Below are positions 35,592-49,629 of a DNA stretch of 64,000 bases, one piece after another; position 1 is the stretch's first letter; each line of letters opens with the position of its first letter. The DNA lies in contig OY294072.1 in NCBI GenBank assembly GCA_958510875.1, positions 186,001 through 250,000 on the forward strand. The letters are read 5' to 3'. The DNA is from Endomychus coccineus (lineage: Eukaryota > Arthropoda > Insecta > Coleoptera > Endomychidae). A model generated the notes under the pieces. That model did not search any database. It was not told the origin of the DNA and saw only the letters and a list, made by a program, of their open reading frames with translations. A program made the translations under genes and the position numbers.

Positions 35592-37970
35592 TGATAGTGA
35601 ATCAAACAGATGTCCCAACCGTGTAGAAGCAAATGACAAATTCTCTTTAAAATTGAATTCGAATCATTCCCCATTCGATTATAACTGTCCAGTATTAGTT
35701 CAAAAAATTAACAATGAGAAACGAAAATTAGAAATGGAAACAAATCAATATCAATTACCTAATAACAAACTCGATACCTCTAAAATGTCAAACTTCTCTA
35801 AAATTTTACATTATAACATTCAATGTCTAAGAAACAAAACTTCAGAACTAGAAGCTTTTTTAATAGGTAAAAGTTATGATATACTTTGTATAAATGAACA
35901 TTGGTTGGGATCTGACGAATTATAAACACTCTGAACATAAGTGGTTTTGTAAATCTCTCAGCTTTTTGCAGAACAACGCATAAACATGGGGGAGTGGGTA
36001 TTTTTACAAGTAATATCATAGAAGCAATTCCGTTAGCCTTTGATACTCAAGAAATATCTGATGAAATACATTTTGAAATAGCAGGTATAATGTACAACAA
36101 TATACAGGTACTGACAATCTATCGCTCACCTCTTGAGGATTTTGACATATTTTTAAATAGATTAGATGCAACACTTAATAAGCTATCATTACACAAAGGT
36201 ACTATAATAACTGGGAACTTTAACGTACATTTCCATTCAGATAGTAAAGAATCTCAGTTACTATGTAATATGTTTGAATCCTACGGACTACATAAAACTG
36301 TTCATAACTATACTAGAAACGGAGCAACTCTTGATAACATATTTACCAATTTTAACAGCAATTGTTATGTTGCAACAGTAACAGATCCCAATTTATCTGA
36401 TCATCTTGCTATATCATTTGATTTTGAAGTGGAAAACAAAACATCATTAAATAATAAAATCAGAATAACCTACAGACCAATAACAGAACAAGGCTTCTTT
36501 AAACTTTATAATTATGTAGATAAAGTACATTGGTCATTTGTAAACAATTCTCAAATAAATGTAAATAACAAATTTGATCATTTTTTAAATCTGATAATAG
36601 ATGTCTGTGATTCTAGCTTCCCAATGAAAACAAAATTTATAAAACAAAACGAACCTAACATACCTAAAATACATTGGTTCAATGACAACTTAAGACAAAG
36701 TAGAGAAAAATTGCAGTTATCAAGCAGTTTAAATAAAACTAATCCACAAATTGTTTCCAATGAATCACTTAATAAATTTAAAAAAGGTATCGTGAGGACA
36801 TTAATAAAAGTAAAAAAGAAGCTAACGATAAATACATTAACAATTCAAAAAATATGCAAAAGGCATTGTGCCACTGATTTAAATATTTTTTTTACAAATA
36901 TAGCAGAATCCCTTTTCAAGAATCTTCCACCTTTACAAAATAATCCTATTGATTATACAAAAAAAATTAATTTAGTCTTCCATTCAGAATTTAAATTCAT
37001 AGAAGTTACTTTCAATGAAATGAGAGATATAATTTCAAATTTAAATAATAGTCCCAGCAAGGACACTTATAATATAAATGTTAAAATAGTTAAAACTATT
37101 CTAAATTTGATCGTGTTTCCTCTATGTAAAATTATAAACCAACGTATCACCTCTAACATTTTTCCAGATTCCCTCAAAATATCTAAAGTAGTTCCGATTT
37201 ACAAAAAAGGCTTATGCGATGATGTTGATAACTATAGGCCAATATCAATTACACCCATCTTTGGCAAAATTTTTGAGACTGCTGAAACGGCAAATAACAT
37301 ACTATTTTGAGGCAAATAATTGGTTTAATAAATGTCAATTTGGATTTCGTAGCAATGTTTCTACTACAGCTGCTATAAACAAACTTACTAGCTATGTTCG
37401 AGAATGTTTTGAGGAAAAGAAGTTCATGCAAGCCTCCTTTTTTGACGTTACCAAGGCTTTTGACTGTGTGTCCCATGATCTGTTGATGCAAAAACTCCAA
37501 GAATACAACTTTGATAACAATAGTATAAATCTTATTAAATCATACTCAACTAATCGTATGCAATATGTATCATACAACAATGAAAATTCGACAAATAAAA
37601 TAATCACATTTGGCGTTCCACAAGGATCTGTCTTGGGGCCAACCTTATTTTTAATATACATTAATGACATTAGCAATTCTCTGTTGTATAAGAACAACAT
37701 TATTTTATTTGCCGACGACACAACAACACATGATAGTGCTTGGACAGCTTGGAGCAATTGAGTCAACAGGCCTTGGAAACACGAACCAGTATTTGTAATT
37801 GGTTCCTTGCTAATAACCTTAGCATTAATGATAGCAAAACACAAACTTTACATTTTTCACTTAGACCAGTCAATTTAAATATTGAAACCAACATAGTTAA
37901 ATTCTTCGGCGTTTATCTCGATTCAAGATTGACATGGGAGCATCATATTGCACAACTATCAAAAAAAAAA
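35592..37970 (+). mobile_element. LINE-beta, unit 5, truncated 3' end
   Basis: Frame 35994-37310 covers the endonuclease and linker, ending ETAETANNILF because TG is missing from GAGACTGTGCTG near 37278. RT continues in another frame to 37761 (FADDTT kept), and the C-terminal part begins in a third frame (37740-37973) with W retained after LDSRLT. It ends in a 10-A run at 37961-37970. Confidence 0.92.
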
Positions 37971-38234
37971 TAAACGGTTTTCAATAGTGTATCTTCCTCT
38001 GTTTACTGTAAATAGGTAGCTACTTTTGAAGAAATAGAGTTGCTTTAAATTTGTATTCTACAATATCGATGATTCAAAAACATTTTAATTTTGAAAAGTA
38101 CAGTTGCAATATTTTAATTTGTTGTATAGTATTTGAGGAGCCATGTAGTTGTAGAGCGACTATATTTTATGAGCATTTTCTTTTGCAATACTTGAAGTTT
38201 CAATGATTAAATTATATAACCTAGAATTGGCCAA

Positions 38235-38248
38235 GTGACGTACGTCAC
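38235..38248. promoter_or_regulatory. 14-bp palindrome, unit 5
   Basis: Identical palindrome in the same place. Confidence 0.4.
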
Positions 38249-38449
38249 AAATTCCAAAGAGTACTCTAGAACTATACCTTCGACTAACATTTGACTCCAT
38301 TCCAATTTTATACTCTTCTATGAATATCTACCACTCTCAATCTATCTAACCTATGAATGTCAAAGTGACATACGATCCAAACCATAGAATAACTTGTGAC
38401 ACGTGCTAATAGTAAAAGTTTCTATAAACGCGTACCCATCTCTATATAA

Positions 38450-38635
38450 CCTACAACTGCCAGAGTGACGTCTGTCACAGTGACAACCTGAAGGTGCCCA
38501 TACACCTCACATAAAGGTTACCACGCACTATCCGACTAAACCCTCAAAAAGGCGTTGCACATGAAAACAACTGTACGTCAGCGGGGCGTAACTTAGCGGG
38601 GCGTAGCACAGCGGGGCGTAGCCCGTAAAATCAAC
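38450..38635. repeat. Hairpin-rich module, copy 10
   Basis: GTGAC/GTCAC variant, three clean motifs. Confidence 0.85.
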
Positions 38636-39186
38636 TAGTCAACTATAATACTGGCCGGTTTAAGTTGGTACGCAAGTTACTAGAAAAGTCACTAGGAATA
38701 TGCGATTTTCGACCTTATCGACGGTCAACTTTGGACACGACAAGCTAAATGAAGCGAGCGCAGCGAGCTCGAAAAATGATTGAAACGTTAACTTTGAACC
38801 TTTTAAAAGGTCGCGATAGCCCCGAACCGGGTCGAAAACTCTTTTGAAATAGTTAATTTTCCGTAAATCGAATGACGTTCACGTGAGGAGCGCGTAGCTG
38901 GCGAGTTAGAAAAGTGAAAACTTTCTGTACCTAATACGGTTTTACGACAACTTTTCGCGTGCCGTTTTCGCTCCATGTCGTGAGATTTTCATCGGGGCCG
39001 TTGCATAGGCACATTGTCAGGTCCCAAAATATCGTTTAAATAGGAAAATTTAATTAAAATAGAAACGAGTACTCTCAAGTCTCAGCTATGCACGTCTGAC
39101 GTGCGAAGCACCAAAGGGAATTTTCTAGCTACTAAAATATACGCGAAGCGGGTAAAAGCTAGCGGCCCATAGCAGAAAAGACTTTA

Positions 39187-39552
39187 TTACAACTGGCGCC
39201 GCTCGCACGGGACAAGAAACGGCCTCAAATTAACAAGACCGAGGTAAAATGTATAAACTAACTGAAGCGTAGCGATCTCCTCGAGGCATTTGTCAAAATG
39301 TTTCCGTTCGTAACTAATTACATAGGACATCTGGCCTTCATGCAATTGTGGTTTTATACAATTCGAACCTTCTAATTTCGATAGGCCAAGTGAAAATCCC
39401 GGAGCCTCAAGCGCTAAAGATATCTGAGTATTTAAACTTTCGTATAAAATTGCGAAATTTGGCATTCTTAGAAACGTCAAATTAATTAATCTGACACAAG
39501 AGTTGGGGATATTTTTATTCAAATCGATATAATACCACTTTTTGTCGGCCAT
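39187..39552 (-). pseudogene. Array ORF copy 6, frameshifted
   Basis: First 5' flavour. Two bases are missing near 39256 (TAAACTAACTG where copy 7 has TAAACTCTAACTG), so the frame changes after about residue 97 and runs to an unrelated stop at 39187. The underlying sequence also carries the TGA at codon 110 seen in copies 7 and 9, so the intact tail was already lost before the frameshift. Confidence 0.55.
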
Positions 39553-39837
39553 GATGTAATAATAATAATGAAAATTTCTCAAATCGAAAACTAGAGCCTG
39601 TACCTTCAATTAAAATTCACCATTCGAAAGATCGTCATCGATAATGCATAAAAATTATTATAGTATACCGTTTAACCCAAAAATGCCTCTAAATAGGTCA
39701 AATAAATTGATAAAGATTCGACGTCGTTTGACGGTAACCTATGTAAGAATTTACTGATAATTTTCGAAAGCGATCGATTTTGGAGGTGTATGTATAATAA
39801 AACGATGTAGAAATAATGTCAAGAGATCTTAAATAGC

Positions 39838-39853
39838 TATATACTGCTCAGAA
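39838..39853 (-). promoter_or_regulatory. TATA-like box, unit 6
   Basis: Same 16 bases, upstream of the frameshifted ORF copy 6. Confidence 0.4.
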
Positions 39854-40079
39854 ATTCCCAAAATGGTCCATGGACGAAGGTATACTTCCGAGGGAAATAT
39901 GTACATTTCCACATCTATAGTTCATGTGGGGCTACTGAAACTATTTCTATCGTCGTAAAATGTTCCAGCGAACCTCTGTGGTCTCGGAGATAACCTCCTC
40001 TCATGTATTTAACCTCTGGCAAGCGTAAGTTGTGAATATCATGTTTCCATTCAAAAGTACTTGAATATGATACAACAAA

Positions 40080-40435
40080 GGGGCCCCATCTATTAAAAAA
40101 CGTTCTAGAGGTATGTCTGAACAATATGTAACAATAAGATTCAACATACTTTATTTCAGATTTGAATATATGAATTATATCAAGGTTTGGAACCAACAGA
40201 TATATTCTTGCAGAAATATCGTGACAACACGATATAGAAAGGTATGTACATCATATTCGAGCAGAGTTCAATACATTTTCAATGAATATATCAAGATATC
40301 TGTCATATTCTACAGTAAAAGTAGCAATTTTCAAGTAACGTAGCAGCACGAACATTGGGTTCACTCAGAATTAGTTCAAATTGATGGTACAGGACTTTCA
40401 ATGTACTCGAATAATGTTACTGTATATACAATGAA
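40080..40435 (+). ncRNA. Candidate spliced plus-strand transcript, unit 6
   Basis: Type A version. Splice-like sites are intact, but the poly(A)-like signal is AATGAA (40430-40435). Confidence 0.25.
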
Positions 40436-41634
40436 GATATTTCTATAGACATTTGTATCGTGTATTATGTTTATAGGAATACAAATAGTGATTTCACATG
40501 TTCAACGTAGACACAAGGTTATGTCTTACATTTTACCAAGTATGCGATGCTAAATATGGGTAAATGATATTGAATAAAGCAAGAAAAAGATGTTTTCAAG
40601 AGTATTTCATATGTTGTTGGAATGGAAAGCATTCTTAATGTTCAATTTACATGATGTATCATTTTATACATATGTCAGTTGGTGGAAAAATTTCACCAAA
40701 ACAGATGTTACATGCATGAAAATTATTATAAAAGTGTTAAACAATTAATCTGCTACCACAAGGTATACTTTCAACAAAGTATACATCACTTTATGGATGT
40801 TATACAATATTAAGACATATGACGGAGATACATTCAAAGGATAGATGGTACAGTTTCAATACTTTAAATTGAGCTTTGCAAATGTATATATGAAAAGAAT
40901 AAAGGTAGGAGGAAAACTTAATAATGAAATGCACCCTTTTTCTTCATTATTCCTGGCATAAGTATCAGATTCGATTGCTTCCTCAACGGGTTGTAGATTT
41001 TTTATAACATAACTTTCTCTGAGACTATCTAGCAATAAAAATGAATATGTACAAACTTGCTTGAGACATGTAGGTACAAACGAAACACAATTGCATTTTG
41101 CAAGTTACTAATAGGAATAAATTCTGTATCTTTGTATTTATAACAAAAAGGGTAAATCGTACAGTTTTAAGACTGGGAATTGGTTTTTACAATGGTTCTA
41201 CTACCGATATGTTTGAGAAATCTTTTCGAATGGTATACTAAGAAGGTGTATCCTTGAGGTAGCTCAAAAGAGAATGTCATTCTGCTTCAGACAGACAAAA
41301 TGCTTAGGCTTCCTCAACGGCTAATAGATTTTTTTATAAAATAGCTTCTTCTCATTCCTCAGAGACTGTAATTTGGACTGAAAATAAAGTAAAAAGTAGC
41401 TTCACAGATACTGCAAATAGCATTGAAAATAATTGAAAAAGCAGCTTGAGAGATTAACATACAAAATTGTATTGCATTTAGCATGGCAATGCTGAAAATT
41501 AATTAGCTTGATATTCATAAGGTAGGTATTACAATTTTTTTTCTTACAAGGAGAGGTAATTGTGTGTACCTATTTGTTAGAATGTTGAGAATTAGGGGGT
41601 ACAATTACAAAGCAGCATAGGACATTGTCTGAGA

Positions 41635-42610
41635 AAAGAGGGAAAGCAATACAAGCAAATCTTGTATCGATCATATTTATATGAAAAATAAACTTCATAC
41701 AGAATATATTGCTGCTATCATAAAGACAACCATAACAGATCACTATTCCACTTTACTAGCATTAAATATAAATCATATTAAAGGTGTAAAAAACGACTTA
41801 TTGGTGACAAAAATAGACGAGGATAAATTAAGGAAATCATTGGAGGATGAAAATTGGGACACAGTTAATATTGAAATCATTTATAATAAAAACATAAAAA
41901 GAAAAGAGTGGATCACAGCAGGCATTTTGAAGTCTATAAAAACTAGAAATTGGCTTTACCAGCAATATCTAAAATATCCAAATAATGAGACTATTAATAA
42001 TTGTTATAAAATATACAGGAATAAACTCAATGGCCTCATTCAACTAAGTGTAATCATTTCAAATACAAAATTATGGATAACGTAGGGTCTAATAAAGCAT
42101 TATGGGAAACAATGAATAAAGTTGAGAACAAAAAGATCAAAAATAAATGGGAAATCAAGGAATTGAAGCTTGAAAGTGATGAGATTGTAAAAACTCCTAT
42201 TGATATTTCAAATGCTTTCAGTAAACACTATGCTAACATAGGTAAAACTTATGCAAAAAAAAATACGAAGGCATGAAACTGACACTCACACTAATGAAAA
42301 TAGGAGTCCTAGATCCATGTTCTTGTACAGTACAACTCCAAATGAGGTCGTTTCTATTATTAATTCAAGTGACAATAATAATGGTACAGGTGAAGATAAA
42401 ATATCTAACAAAAGTACTTACGTTCTCTTCTTATGTTAGGGGGCAACCTGAATTCAAGGAATTAAAAACAGGTAACGATTCCTGTTTAGAAATTGTCCCT
42501 TCATTAAAGTATTTAGGAGTCACAATAGATAAATTTCTAAAATGAGATATACATGCCCAAGAAATGATAAAAAATTAAGAGGCATTGTTTACAGAATGTG
42601 TCATTTAAAG
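41635..42610 (+). pseudogene. LINE-alpha fragment, unit 6
   Basis: As in unit 5, with one A fewer in the A-run near 42570 (AAAAATTAAGAGG). Confidence 0.83.
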
Positions 42611-44986
42611 TGATAGTGAATCAAACAGATGTCCCAACCGTGTAGAAGCAAATGACAAATTCTCTTTAAAATTGAATTCGAATCATTCCCCATTCGATTA
42701 TAACTGTCCAGTATTAGTTCAAAAAATTAACAATGAGAAACGAAAATTAGAAATGGAAACAAATCAATATCAATTACCTAATAACAAACTCGATACCTCT
42801 AAAATGTCAAACTTCTCTAAAATTTTACATTATAACATTCAATGTCTAAGAAACAAAACTTCAGAACTAGAAGCTTTTTTAATAGGTAAAAGTTATGATA
42901 TACTTTGTATAAATGAACATTGGTTGGGATCTGACGAATTATAAACACTCTGAACATAAGTGGTTTTGTAAATCTCTCAGCTTTTTGCAGAACAACGCAT
43001 AAACATGGGGGAGTGGGTATTTTTACAAGTAATATCATAGAAGCAATTCCGTTAGCCTTTGATACTCAAGAAATATCTGATGAAATACATTTTGAAATAG
43101 CAGGTATAATGTACAACAATATACAGGTACTGACAATCTATCGCTCACCTCTTGAGGATTTTGACATATTTTTAAATAGATTAGATGCAACACTTAATAA
43201 GCTATCATTACACAAAGGTACTATAATAACTGGGAACTTTAACGTACATTTCCATTCAGATAGTAAAGAATCTCAGTTACTATGTAATATGTTTGAATCC
43301 TACGGACTACATAAAACTGTTCATAACTATACTAGAAACGGAGCAACTCTTGATAACATATTTACCAATTTTAACAGCAATTGTTATGTTGCAACAGTAA
43401 CAGATCCCAATTTATCTGATCATCTTGCTATATCATTTGATTTTGAAGTGGAAAACAAAACATCATTAAATAATAAAATCAGAATAACCTACAGACCAAT
43501 AACAGAACAAGGCTTCTTTAAACTTTATAATTATGTAGATAAAGTACATTGGTCATTTGTAAACAATTCTCAAATAAATGTAAATAACAAATTTGATCAT
43601 TTTTTAAATCTGATAATAGATGTCTGTGATTCTAGCTTCCCAATGAAAACAAAATTTATAAAACAAAACGAACCTAACATACCTAAAATACATTGGTTCA
43701 ATGACAACTTAAGACAAAGTAGAGAAAAATTGCAGTTATCAAGCAGTTTAAATAAAACTAATCCACAAATTGTTTCCAATGAATCACTTAATAAATTTAA
43801 AAAAGGTATCGTGAGGACATTAATAAAAGTAAAAAAGAAGCTAACGATAAATACATTAACAATTCAAAAAATATGCAAAAGGCATTGTGCCACTGATTTA
43901 AATATTTTTTTTACAAATATAGCAGAATCCCTTTTCAAGAATCTTCCACCTTTACAAAATAATCCTATTGATTATACAAAAAAAATTAATTTAGTCTTCC
44001 ATTCAGAATTTAAATTCATAGAAGTTACTTTCAATGAAATGAGAGATATAATTTCAAATTTAAATAATAGTCCCAGCAAGGACACTTATAATATAAATGT
44101 TAAAATAGTTAACTATTCTAAATTTGATCGTGTTTCCTCTATGTAAAATTATAAACCAACGTATCACCTCTAACATTTTTCCAGATTCCCTCAAAATATC
44201 TAAAGTAGTTCCGATTTACAAAAAAGGCTTATGCGATGATGTTGATAACTATAGGCCAATATCAATTACACCCATCTTTGGCAAAATTTTTGAGACTGCT
44301 GAAACGGCAAATAACATACTATTTTGAGGCAAATAATTGGTTTAATAAATGTCAATTTGGATTTCGTAGCAATGTTTCTACTACAGCTGCTATAAACAAA
44401 CTTACTAGCTATGTTCGAGAATGTTTTGAGGAAAAGAAGTTCATGCAAGCCTCCTTTTTTGACGTTACCAAGGCTTTTGACTGTGTGTCCCATGATCTGT
44501 TGATGCAAAAGCTCCAAGAATACAACTTTGATAACAATAGTATAAATCTTATTAAATCATACTCAACTAATCGTATGCAATATGTATCATACAACAATGA
44601 AAATTCGACAAATAAAATAATCACATTTGGCGTTCCACAAGGATCTGTCTTGGGGCCAACCTTATTTTTAATATACATTAATGACATTAGCAATTCTCTG
44701 TTGTATAAGAACAACATTATTTTATTTGCCGACGACACAACAACACATGATAGTGCTTGGACAGCTTGGAGCAATTGAGTCAACAGGCCTTGGAAACACG
44801 AACCAGTATTTGTAATTGGTTCCTTGCTAATAACCTTAGCATTAATGATAGCAAAACACAAACTTTACATTTTTCACTAGACCAGTCAATTTAAATATTG
44901 AAACCAACATAGTTAAATTCTTCGGCGTTTATCTCGATTCAAGATTGACATGGGAGCATCATATTGCACAACTATCAAAAAAAAAA
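42611..44986 (+). mobile_element. LINE-beta, unit 6, truncated 3' end, extra lesions
   Basis: As in unit 5, with two more private lesions: AA lost near 44110, which ends the 377-codon frame at 44146, and T lost near 44876 (TTCACTAGACC), which closes the C-terminal frame. RT motifs lie at 44236-44778. The copy ends in a 10-A run (44977-44986). Confidence 0.92.
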
Positions 44987-45250
44987 TAAACGGTTTTCAA
45001 TAGTGTATCTTCCTCTGTTTACTGTAAATAGGTAGCTACTTTTGAAGAAATAGAGTTGCTTTAAATTTGTATTCTACAATATCGATGATTCAAAAACATT
45101 TTAATTTTGAAAAGTACAGTTGCAATATTTTAATTTGTTGTATAGTATTTGAGGAGCCATGTAGTTGTAGAGCGACTATATTTTATGAGCATTTTCTTTT
45201 GCAATACTTGAAGTTTCAATGATTAAATTATATAACCTAGAATTGGCCAA

Positions 45251-45264
45251 GTGACGTACGTCAC
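45251..45264. promoter_or_regulatory. 14-bp palindrome, unit 6
   Basis: Identical palindrome in the same place. Confidence 0.4.
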
Positions 45265-45465
45265 AAATTCCAAAGAGTACTCTAGAACTATACCTTCGAC
45301 TAACATTTGACTCCATTCCAATTTTATACTCTTCTATGAATATCTACCACTCTCAATCTATCTAACCTATGAATGTCAAAGTGACATACGATCCAAACCA
45401 TAGAATAACTTGTGACACGTGCTAATAGTAAAAGTTTCTATAAACGCGTACCCATCTCTATATAA

Positions 45466-45651
45466 CCTACAACTGCCAGAGTGACGTCTGTCACAGTGAC
45501 AACCTGAAGGTGCCCATACACCTCACATAAAGGTTACCACGCACTATCCGACTAAACCCTCAAAAAGGCGTTGCACATGAAAACAACTGTACGTCAGCGG
45601 GGCGTAACTTAGCGGGGCGTAGCACAGCGGGGCGTAGCCCGTAAAATCAAC
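45466..45651. repeat. Hairpin-rich module, copy 11
   Basis: GTGAC/GTCAC variant, three clean motifs, same as copy 10. Confidence 0.85.
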
Positions 45652-46240
45652 TAGTCAACTATAATACTGGCCGGTTTAAGTTGGTACGCAAGTTACTAGA
45701 AAAGTCACTAGGAATATGCGATTTTCGACCTTATCGACGGTCAACTTTGGACACGACAAGCTAAATGAAGCGAGCGCAGCGAGCTCGAAAAATGATTGAA
45801 ACGTTAACTTTGAACCTTTTAAAAGGTCGCGATAGCCCCGAACCGGGTCGAAAACTCTTTTGAAATAGTTAATTTTCCGTAAATCGAATGACGTTCACGT
45901 GAGGAGCGCGTAGCTGGCGAGTTAGAAAAGTGAAAACTTTCTGTACCTAATACGGTTTTACGACAACTTTTCGCGTGCCGTTTTCGCTCCATGTCGTGAG
46001 ATTTTCATCGGGGCCGTTGCATAGGCACATTGTCATGTCCCAAAATATCGTTTAAATAGGAAAATTTAATTAAAATAGAAACGAGTACTCTCAAGTCTCA
46101 GCTATGCACGTCTGACGTGCGAAGCACCAAAGGGAATTTTCTAGCTACTAAAATATACGCGAAGCGGGTAAAAGCTAGCGGCCCATAGCAGAAAAGACTT
46201 TATTACAACTGGCGCCGCTCGCACGGGACAAGAAACGGCC

Positions 46241-46570
46241 TCAAATTAACAAGACCGAGGTAAAATGTATAAACTCTAACTGAAGCGTAGCGATCTCCTC
46301 GAGGCATTTGTCAAAATGTTTCCGTTCGTAACTAATTACATAGGACATCTGGCCTTCATGCAATTGTGGTTTTATACAATTCGAACCTTCTAATTTCGAT
46401 AGGCCAAGTGAAAATCCCGGAGCCTCAAGCGCTAAAGATATCTGAGTATTTAAACTTTCGTATAAAATTGCGAAATTTGGCATTCTTAGAAACGTCAAAT
46501 TAATTAATCTGACACAAGAGTTGGGGATATTTTTATTCAAATCGATATAATACCACTTTTTGTCGGCCAT
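46241..46570 (-). CDS. Array ORF copy 7, truncated to 109 aa
   Basis: First 5' flavour. TGG for W110 is TGA, so the frame ends at LEFIHFTSVLLI. The sequence beyond (46175-46240) is still homologous but diverged. The variable segment reads SNCIKPQ and SYERKHFDKCLEEIATLQ, the third 3' flavour shared with copies 6 and 9. The internal AATAAA survives downstream of the new stop. Confidence 0.4.
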   Translation of the reverse strand: MADKKWYYIDLNKNIPNSCVRLINLTFLRMPNFAILYESLNTQISLALEAPGFSLGLSKLEGSNCIKPQLHEGQMSYVISYERKHFDKCLEEIATLQLEFIHFTSVLLI

Positions 46571-46845
46571 GATGTAATAATAATAATGAAAATTTCTCAA
46601 ATCGAAAACTAGAGCCTGTACCTTCAATTAAAATTCACCATTCGAAAGATCGTCATCGATAATGCATAAAAATTATTATAGTATACCGTTTAACCCAAAA
46701 ATGCCTCTAAATAGGTCAAATAAATTGATAAAGATTCGACGTCGTTTGACGGTAACCTATGTAAGAATTTACTGATAATTTTCGAAAGCGATCGATTTCG
46801 GAGGTGTATGTATAATAAAACGATGTAGAAATAATGTCAAGAGAT

Positions 46846-46861
46846 CTTAAATAGCTATATA
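46846..46861 (-). promoter_or_regulatory. TATA-like box, unit 7
   Basis: Same 16 bases, upstream of the truncated ORF copy 7. Confidence 0.4.
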
Positions 46862-47097
46862 CTGCTCAGAAATTCCCAAAATGGTCCATGGACGAAGGTA
46901 TACTTCCGAGGGAAATATGTACATTTCCACATCTATAGTTCATGTGGGGCTACTGAAACTATTTCTATCGTCGTAAAATGTTCCAGCGAACCTCTGTGGT
47001 CTCGGAGATAACCTCCTCTCATGTATTTAACCTCTGGCAAGCGTAAGTTGTGAATATCATGTTTCCATTCAAAAGTACTTGAATATGATACAACAAA

Positions 47098-47453
47098 GGG
47101 GCCCCATCTATTAAAAAACGTTCTAGAGGTATGTCTGAACAATATGTAACAATAAGATTCAACATACTTTATTTCAGATTTGAATATATGAATTATATCA
47201 AGGTTTGGAACCAACAGATATATTCTTGCAGAAATATCGTGACAACACGATATAGAAAGGTATGTACATCATATTCGAGCAGAGTTCAATACATTTTCAA
47301 TGAATATATCAAGATATCTGTCATATTCTACAGTAAAAGTAGCAATTTTCAAGTAACGTAGCAGCACGAACATTGGGTTCACTCAGAATTAGTTCAAATT
47401 GATGGTACAGGACTTTCAATGTACTCGAATAATGTTACTGTATATACAATGAA
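47098..47453 (+). ncRNA. Candidate spliced plus-strand transcript, unit 7
   Basis: Type A version sharing the AATGAA change (47448-47453) with unit 6. Confidence 0.25.
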
Positions 47454-48652
47454 GATATTTCTATAGACATTTGTATCGTGTATTATGTTTATAGGAATAC
47501 AAATAGTGATTTCACATGTTCAACGTAGACACAAGGTTATGTCTTACATTTTACCAAGTATGCGATGCTAAATATGGGTAAATGATATTGAATAAAGCAA
47601 GAAAAAGATGTTTTCAAGAGTATTTCATATGTTGTTGGAATGGAAAGCATTCTTAATGTTCAATTTACATGATGTATCATTTTATACATATGTCAGTTGG
47701 TGGAAAAATTTCACCAAAACAGATGTTACATGCATGAAAATGATTATAAAAGTGTTAAACAATTAATCTGCTACCACAAGGTATACTTTCAACAAAGTAT
47801 ACATCACTTTATGGATGTTATACAATATTAAGACATATGACGGAGATACATTCAAAGGATAGATGGTACAGTTTCAATACTTTAAATTGAGCTTTGCAAA
47901 TGTATATATGAAAAGAATAAAGGTAGGAGGAAAACTTAATAATGAAATGCACCCTTTTTCTTCATTATTCCTGGCATAAGTATCAGATTCGATTGCTTCC
48001 TCAACGGGTTGTAGATTTTTTATAACATAACTTTCTCTGAGACTATCTAGCAATAAAAATGAATATGTACAAACTTGCTTGAGACATGTAGGTACAAACG
48101 AAACACAATTGCATTTTGCAAGTTACTAATAGGAATAAATTCTGTATCTTTGTATTTATAACAAAAAGGGTAAATCGTACAGTTTTAAGACTGGGAATTG
48201 GTTTTTACAATGGTTCTACTACCGATATGTTTGAGAAATCTTTTCGAATGGTATACTAAGAAGGTGTATCCTTGAGGTAGCTCAAAAGAGAATGTCATTC
48301 TGCTTCAGACAGACAAAATGCTTAGGCTTCCTCAACGGCTAATAGATTTTTTTATAAAATAGCTTCTTCTCATTCCTCAGAGACTGTAATTTGGACTGAA
48401 AATAAAGTAAAAAGTAGCTTCACAGATACTGCAAATAGCATTGAAAATAATTGAAAAAGCAGCTTGAGAGATTAACATACAAAATTGTATTGCATTTAGC
48501 ATGGCAATGCTGAAAATTAATTAGCTTGATATTCATAAGGTAGGTATTACAATTTTTTTTCTTACAAGGAGAGGTAATTGTGTGTACCTATTTGTTAGAA
48601 TGTTGAGAATTAGGGGGTACAATTACAAAGCAGCATAGGACATTGTCTGAGA

Positions 48653-49629
48653 AAAGAGGGAAAGCAATACAAGCAAATCTTGTATCGATCATATTTATAT
48701 GAAAAATAAACTTCATACAGAATATATTGCTGCTATCATAAAGACAACCATAACAGATCACTATTCCACTTTACTAGCATTAAATATAAATCATATTAAA
48801 GGTGTAAAAAACGACTTATTGGTGACAAAAATAGACGAGGATAAATTAAGGAAATCATTGGAGGATGAAAATTGGGACACAGTTAATATTGAAATCATTT
48901 ATAATAAAAACATAAAAAGAAAAGAGTGGATCACAGCAGGCATTTTGAAGTCTATAAAAACTAGAAATTGGCTTTACCAGCAATATCTAAAATATCCAAA
49001 TAATGAGACTATTAATAATTGTTATAAAATATACAGGAATAAACTCAATGGCCTCATTCAACTAAGTGTAATCATTTCAAATACAAAATTATGGATAACG
49101 TAGGGTCTAATAAAGCATTATGGGAAACAATGAATAAAGTTGAGAACAAAAAGATCAAAAATAAATGGGAAATCAAGGAATTGAAGCTTGAAAGTGATGA
49201 GATTGTAAAAACTCCTATTGATATTTCAAATGCTTTCAGTAAACACTATGCTAACATAGGTAAAACTTATGCAAAAAAAAATACGAAGGCATGAAACTGA
49301 CACTCACACTAATGAAAATAGGAGTCCTAGATCCATGTTCTTGTACAGTACAACTCCAAATGAGGTCGTTTCTATTATTAATTCAAGTGACAATAATAAT
49401 GGTACAGGTGAAGATAAAATATCTAACAAAAGTACTTACGTTCTCTTCTTATGTTAGGGGGCAACCTGAATTCAAGGAATTAAAAACAGGTAACGATTCC
49501 TGTTTAGAAATTGTCCCTTCATTAAAGTATTTAGGAGTCACAATAGATAAATTTCTAAAATGAGATATACATGCCCAAGAAATGATAAAAAAATTAAGAG
49601 GCATTGTTTACAGAATGTGTCATTTAAAG
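48653..49629 (+). pseudogene. LINE-alpha fragment, unit 7
   Basis: As in unit 5, including the 4-base loss. The left side of unit 7 therefore follows units 5 and 6, not unit 4. Confidence 0.83.

Larger units (their letters stand above)
32146..39158. repeat. Unit 5, type A, truncated LINE-beta
   Basis: Layout: ORF 32146-32541; splice-like block 33069-33415; backbone 33416-34614 without a visible gene; LINE-alpha fragment 34615-35591; LINE-beta 35592-37970; backbone 37971-38449 with the palindrome; hairpin module; flank 38636-39158. Its ORF copy matches that of unit 8, exactly 22,692 bp to the right. Confidence 0.92.
39159..46174. repeat. Unit 6, type A, truncated LINE-beta
   Basis: Near-identical in layout to unit 5. 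It has private lesions: a 2-base deletion in the ORF near 39256, 2-base loss in LINE-beta near 44110, and 1-base loss near 44876. The candidate poly(A) signal of the splice-like block is AATGAA. Backbone at 40436-41634 and 44987-45465 shows no gene. ORF 3' flank of the next unit is 45652-46174. Confidence 0.92.
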